A stretch of 14,866 nucleotides of DNA from JAICYJ01 sp045806525 (GTDB taxonomy: Bacteria; Actinomycetota; Thermoleophilia; Gaiellales; JAICJC01), in contig JBJMJD010000033.1 in assembly GCA_045806525.1 (NCBI GenBank), positions 1 to 14,866 on the forward strand, written 5' to 3'. Each line of letters starts with the position of its first letter. The stretch's first letter is position 1. The notes beneath the pieces were generated by a model. That model was not told the origin of the DNA. It ran no database searches and saw only the letters and a program-made list of their open reading frames with translations. Below are positions 13,507 through 14,866 of this stretch, one piece after another. Position numbers and translations under genes: made by a program.

Positions 13507-13698
13507 CGCGTCGGATCCGCCTCCAAGCCACCATCAGTCCCGCAGGATCAGAGATCCCGAAGCGGCTCCTCGCTGAACCGGCGGGTGTTGAATCGAAGAA
13601 GCGCTTCCCCAACCATGGGCCGCGGAAACATCACCGCGGCTGTCGCGTCGAACCGGCGCTACCAGCGGCAGTCCTCGAGCAATGTCACCGTCGCGGCG
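13507..13698 (-). promoter_or_regulatory. Leader/promoter region of the carbamoyl-heptose glycan operon
   Basis: These 192 bases precede the first gene of the operon and should hold its promoter, but no convincing -35/-10 pair is visible. What can be seen is GGATC-AGA-GATCC (13545-13557, perfect 5-base arms), a 10-base palindrome GAAGCGCTTC (13598-13607), and a 27-codon minus-strand mini-ORF (13548-13631) described under findings. Composition is less G/C-biased than in the flanking genes, as expected for a regulatory stretch. Confidence 0.4.
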
Positions 13699-14250
13699 TC
13701 ATGTCTCGACCGCACCGGGCTGGGGCGCCGTGGCGCCCGCTTCCACCACCACTCCCACCACCTTTTGCAGGTACTCGAGGGCGATCCGCGCATTGCGTTC
13801 ATCCGCCGCAGCGCAGGCCGCGGCGTCGACCGTCACCTGAAACCCTGCCTCGCGCGCGTCGATGGCGGTCTGTGCCACGCACATCTCGACCGCCGTTCCG
13901 GCCAGCCGGACACGCTCAACGCCGCGCTCACGCAGCACCAGTTCGAGCGGGGTGTGGTCGAACGCCGAGTAGCGGCCCTTTACGAGCAGCGGCTCGCTCT
14001 CGAGCGGGGCGATTCGCTCGGCGACCTCGCCCAGGGGACCGCGGCGGGCCCGCTCCACGAGCTCCGCGCGTCCCTCATGCCAGCGGCCGGCGACGTCATT
14101 CGCGTAGATCACCGGCAGCCCCGCCGACCGTGCCCGATCCAGCGCCGACTCGAGTGCAGGGGCCGCCTGCGTGAGCGCCTCTGCCAGCCGTCGACCGTCC
14201 TTGTGGTCGAAGTCGCTGAGAACGTCGACGATCAGCAGCCCGGTTCGCAT
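13699..14250 (-). CDS. Isochorismatase-fold cysteine hydrolase
   Basis: A 183-residue protein of the isochorismatase-like (cysteine hydrolase) family, which includes nicotinamidases and N-carbamoyl amidases. The catalytic triad can be read: Asp9 in LLIVDVLSDF, Lys91 in LLVKGRYSAF, and Cys124 in LAGTAVEMCVAQTAIDAREAG, where the Gly-Thr-Ala-Val stretch contains the usual cis-peptide. The second Asp-containing loop, YANDVAGRW (49-57), lies where nicotinamidases bind metal, but their His pattern is not obvious, so the substrate is open. The ATG at 14250 has no good ribosome binding site, and a candidate stress-type promoter ends only 11 bases before it, which would make the message nearly leaderless. 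The gene is on the same strand as the glycan operon but separated by 192 bases, and it diverges from the DUF892 gene. Confidence 0.88.
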   Translation of the reverse strand: MRTGLLIVDVLSDFDHKDGRRLAEALTQAAPALESALDRARSAGLPVIYANDVAGRWHEGRAELVERARRGPLGEVAERIAPLESEPLLVKGRYSAFDHTPLELVLRERGVERVRLAGTAVEMCVAQTAIDAREAGFQVTVDAAACAAADERNARIALEYLQKVVGVVVEAGATAPQPGAVET

Positions 14251-14261
14251 CGATCTGGGCC

Positions 14262-14288
14262 GTTCCCGACGGGACGGGTGCCCTAAAC
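14262..14288 (-). promoter_or_regulatory. Candidate SigB/SigF-type promoter of the isochorismatase-like gene
   Basis: The minus strand reads GTTTAG (14288-14283), 15 bases, then GGGAAC (14267-14262), close to the GTTTAA ... GGGWAW pattern of SigB-family promoters. Eleven bases separate the -10 element from the ATG, so the leader would be only a few bases. This fits the missing ribosome binding site. Confidence 0.4.
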
Positions 14289-14334
14289 CCGCGCCGTCGG
14301 CGATCACGATCATTGGCGGGCGCTCTGAGAGAAG

Positions 14335-14359
14335 GTTTGTGACCGAATCCAGCGGGTAG
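14335..14359 (+). promoter_or_regulatory. Candidate SigB/SigF-type promoter of the DUF892 gene
   Basis: GTTTGT (14335-14340), a 13-base spacer and GGGTAG (14354-14359) match the GTTT-N15-17-GGGTAT pattern of SigB/SigF-type promoters at all but the last -10 base. The ATG lies 32 bases further on, giving a leader of about 25 bases that contains the AGGAG ribosome binding site. DUF892/YciE proteins are known as stress-induced, so the promoter type and the gene agree. Confidence 0.55.
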
Positions 14360-14379
14360 GCGAAATGCGAACCCACGAA

Positions 14380-14384
14380 AGGAG
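14380..14384 (+). promoter_or_regulatory. Ribosome binding site of the DUF892 gene
   Basis: AGGAG, seven bases before the ATG at 14392. It fixes the start of the ferritin-like protein. Confidence 0.6.
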
Positions 14385-14391
14385 CAACACG

Positions 14392-14866
14392 ATGCAGTTC
14401 AACTCGCTTACCGATGTGTTGGCCGAGCAGATCGCCGATCTGCGAAGCGCCGAGCAGCAGCTGATCCAGGCGCTGCCCAAGATGGCCGGCGCGGCAAATG
14501 ATCCCGACCTGCGCGACGCGTTCACGACCCACCTGGACGAGACCCGCCACCACGCCGAGCGGCTTGAGCGGGTGATCCCGGCGCTGAGCGTCACGGTTCC
14601 CGCCAAGGAGTGCGAGGCCATGCGCGGTCTCGTCAAGGAGGGTGAGGAGGTGATCAGTGCCGGAGGAGACCCGACCGCCAGGGATACCGCGCTGATCGCG
14701 GCAGCCCAGCGCGTCGAGCACTACGAGATCGCCGCGTACGGAACGGCTCGCACGCTGGCACAGGAACTCGACCTGGGCGACGCGGCCGACCTGTTGGAGG
14801 ACACGCTGGATGAGGAGCGCAAGGCGGATTCGCTGCTCAACAAGCTGGCCACCGGCGGGATGATGA
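14392..14866 (+). CDS. DUF892 / YciE-YciF-type ferritin-like protein (3' truncated by window)
   Basis: The plus-strand frame opens at ATG 14392 behind an AGGAG and stays open to the window edge, giving 158 residues. Family members are about 160-170 residues, so only the last few are missing. The protein is all-helical in appearance, with the repeated acidic/His pattern of a four-helix ferritin-like bundle: Glu21 in RSAEQQL, Glu50 with His53-His54 in DETRHHAERL, Glu109-His110-Tyr-Glu112 in RVEHYEIAAYG, and Glu141-Glu142 in DTLDEERKADSLL. These are placed to form a di-metal site. The family is linked to osmotic, desiccation and oxidative stress; its reaction is not settled. A good stress-type promoter lies just upstream. 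No signal peptide or membrane segment is visible. Confidence 0.88.
   Translation, partial: MQFNSLTDVLAEQIADLRSAEQQLIQALPKMAGAANDPDLRDAFTTHLDETRHHAERLERVIPALSVTVPAKECEAMRGLVKEGEEVISAGGDPTARDTALIAAAQRVEHYEIAAYGTARTLAQELDLGDAADLLEDTLDEERKADSLLNKLATGGMM

Noticed and set aside
13545..13557. GGATC-AGA-GATCC inverted repeat as an operator of the glycan operon
   Set aside because: Five-base arms are expected by chance at this rate, and no promoter can be placed beside it, so it is only mentioned in the leader-region entry.
11596..14286. Plus-strand open frame of nearly 900 codons opposite the carbamoyltransferase and isochorismatase-like genes
   Set aside because: The length comes from the rarity of stop codons at this GC content. 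The minus strand has complete family motifs over the same stretch, and the plus-strand translation has none.

Overview
The window is very GC-rich DNA (about 70% by eye). It has strong AGGAGG-type ribosome binding sites, GTG starts, tight operons and candidate SigB/SigF-type stress promoters (GTTT/GNNT ... GGGTAT). Together these suggest a high-GC actinomycete. The mix of a 3-oxoadipate module, a DUF892 (YciE-type) protein and a heptose-type glycan cluster would fit a soil lineage such as Thermoleophilia. That placement is inference, because no rRNA or other marker gene is present.

Layout. (1) 1-180: the 3' end of an unrecognised plus-strand gene, meeting the next operon at a large palindrome (181-236) that looks like a shared terminator. 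(2) 232-3016, minus strand: catI-catJ-pcaF, the last two steps of the beta-ketoadipate pathway (CoA transfer to 3-oxoadipate, then thiolysis to succinyl-CoA and acetyl-CoA). (3) 3114-3485, plus: a VOC-fold protein divergent from catI, with an operator-like inverted repeat between them. (4) 3486-3817: a small, probably real Cys/His-rich protein with an uncertain start. (5) 3818-4147, minus: a single-domain STAS protein (anti-sigma-factor-antagonist type) with its own stress-type promoter. (6) 4238-13506, minus: eight genes for making and transferring a sugar. In transcription order they are a NodU/CmcH-type carbamoyltransferase, a fused GT2 glycosyltransferase-GmhB-like HAD phosphatase, a GT9 heptosyltransferase-like protein, two GT4-type glycosyltransferases, a bifunctional HldE-like heptose kinase/nucleotidyltransferase, a short-chain dehydrogenase and a second GT9 protein. 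(7) 13699-14250, minus: an isochorismatase-fold hydrolase. (8) 14392-end, plus: a DUF892/YciE ferritin-like protein cut by the window edge. Genes 7 and 8 diverge from a region with back-to-back stress-type promoters.

How the genes work together. The eight-gene operon encodes three consecutive steps of nucleotide-activated heptose synthesis: HldE kinase, GmhB-like 7-phosphatase and HldE nucleotidyltransferase. It also encodes five putative glycosyltransferase activities and a carbamoyltransferase that could decorate the product. The isomerase GmhA and the epimerase HldD, needed for a complete ADP-L-heptose route, are not in the window. The simplest reading is a carbamoylated, heptose-containing envelope or secreted glycan, in an organism whose other features look actinobacterial rather than LPS-bearing. 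Every internal junction of this operon, and of catIJ-pcaF, is a 4-base ATGA or GTGA overlap, so translation is probably coupled throughout.

No tRNA, rRNA, CRISPR array, insertion sequence or phage gene was seen.
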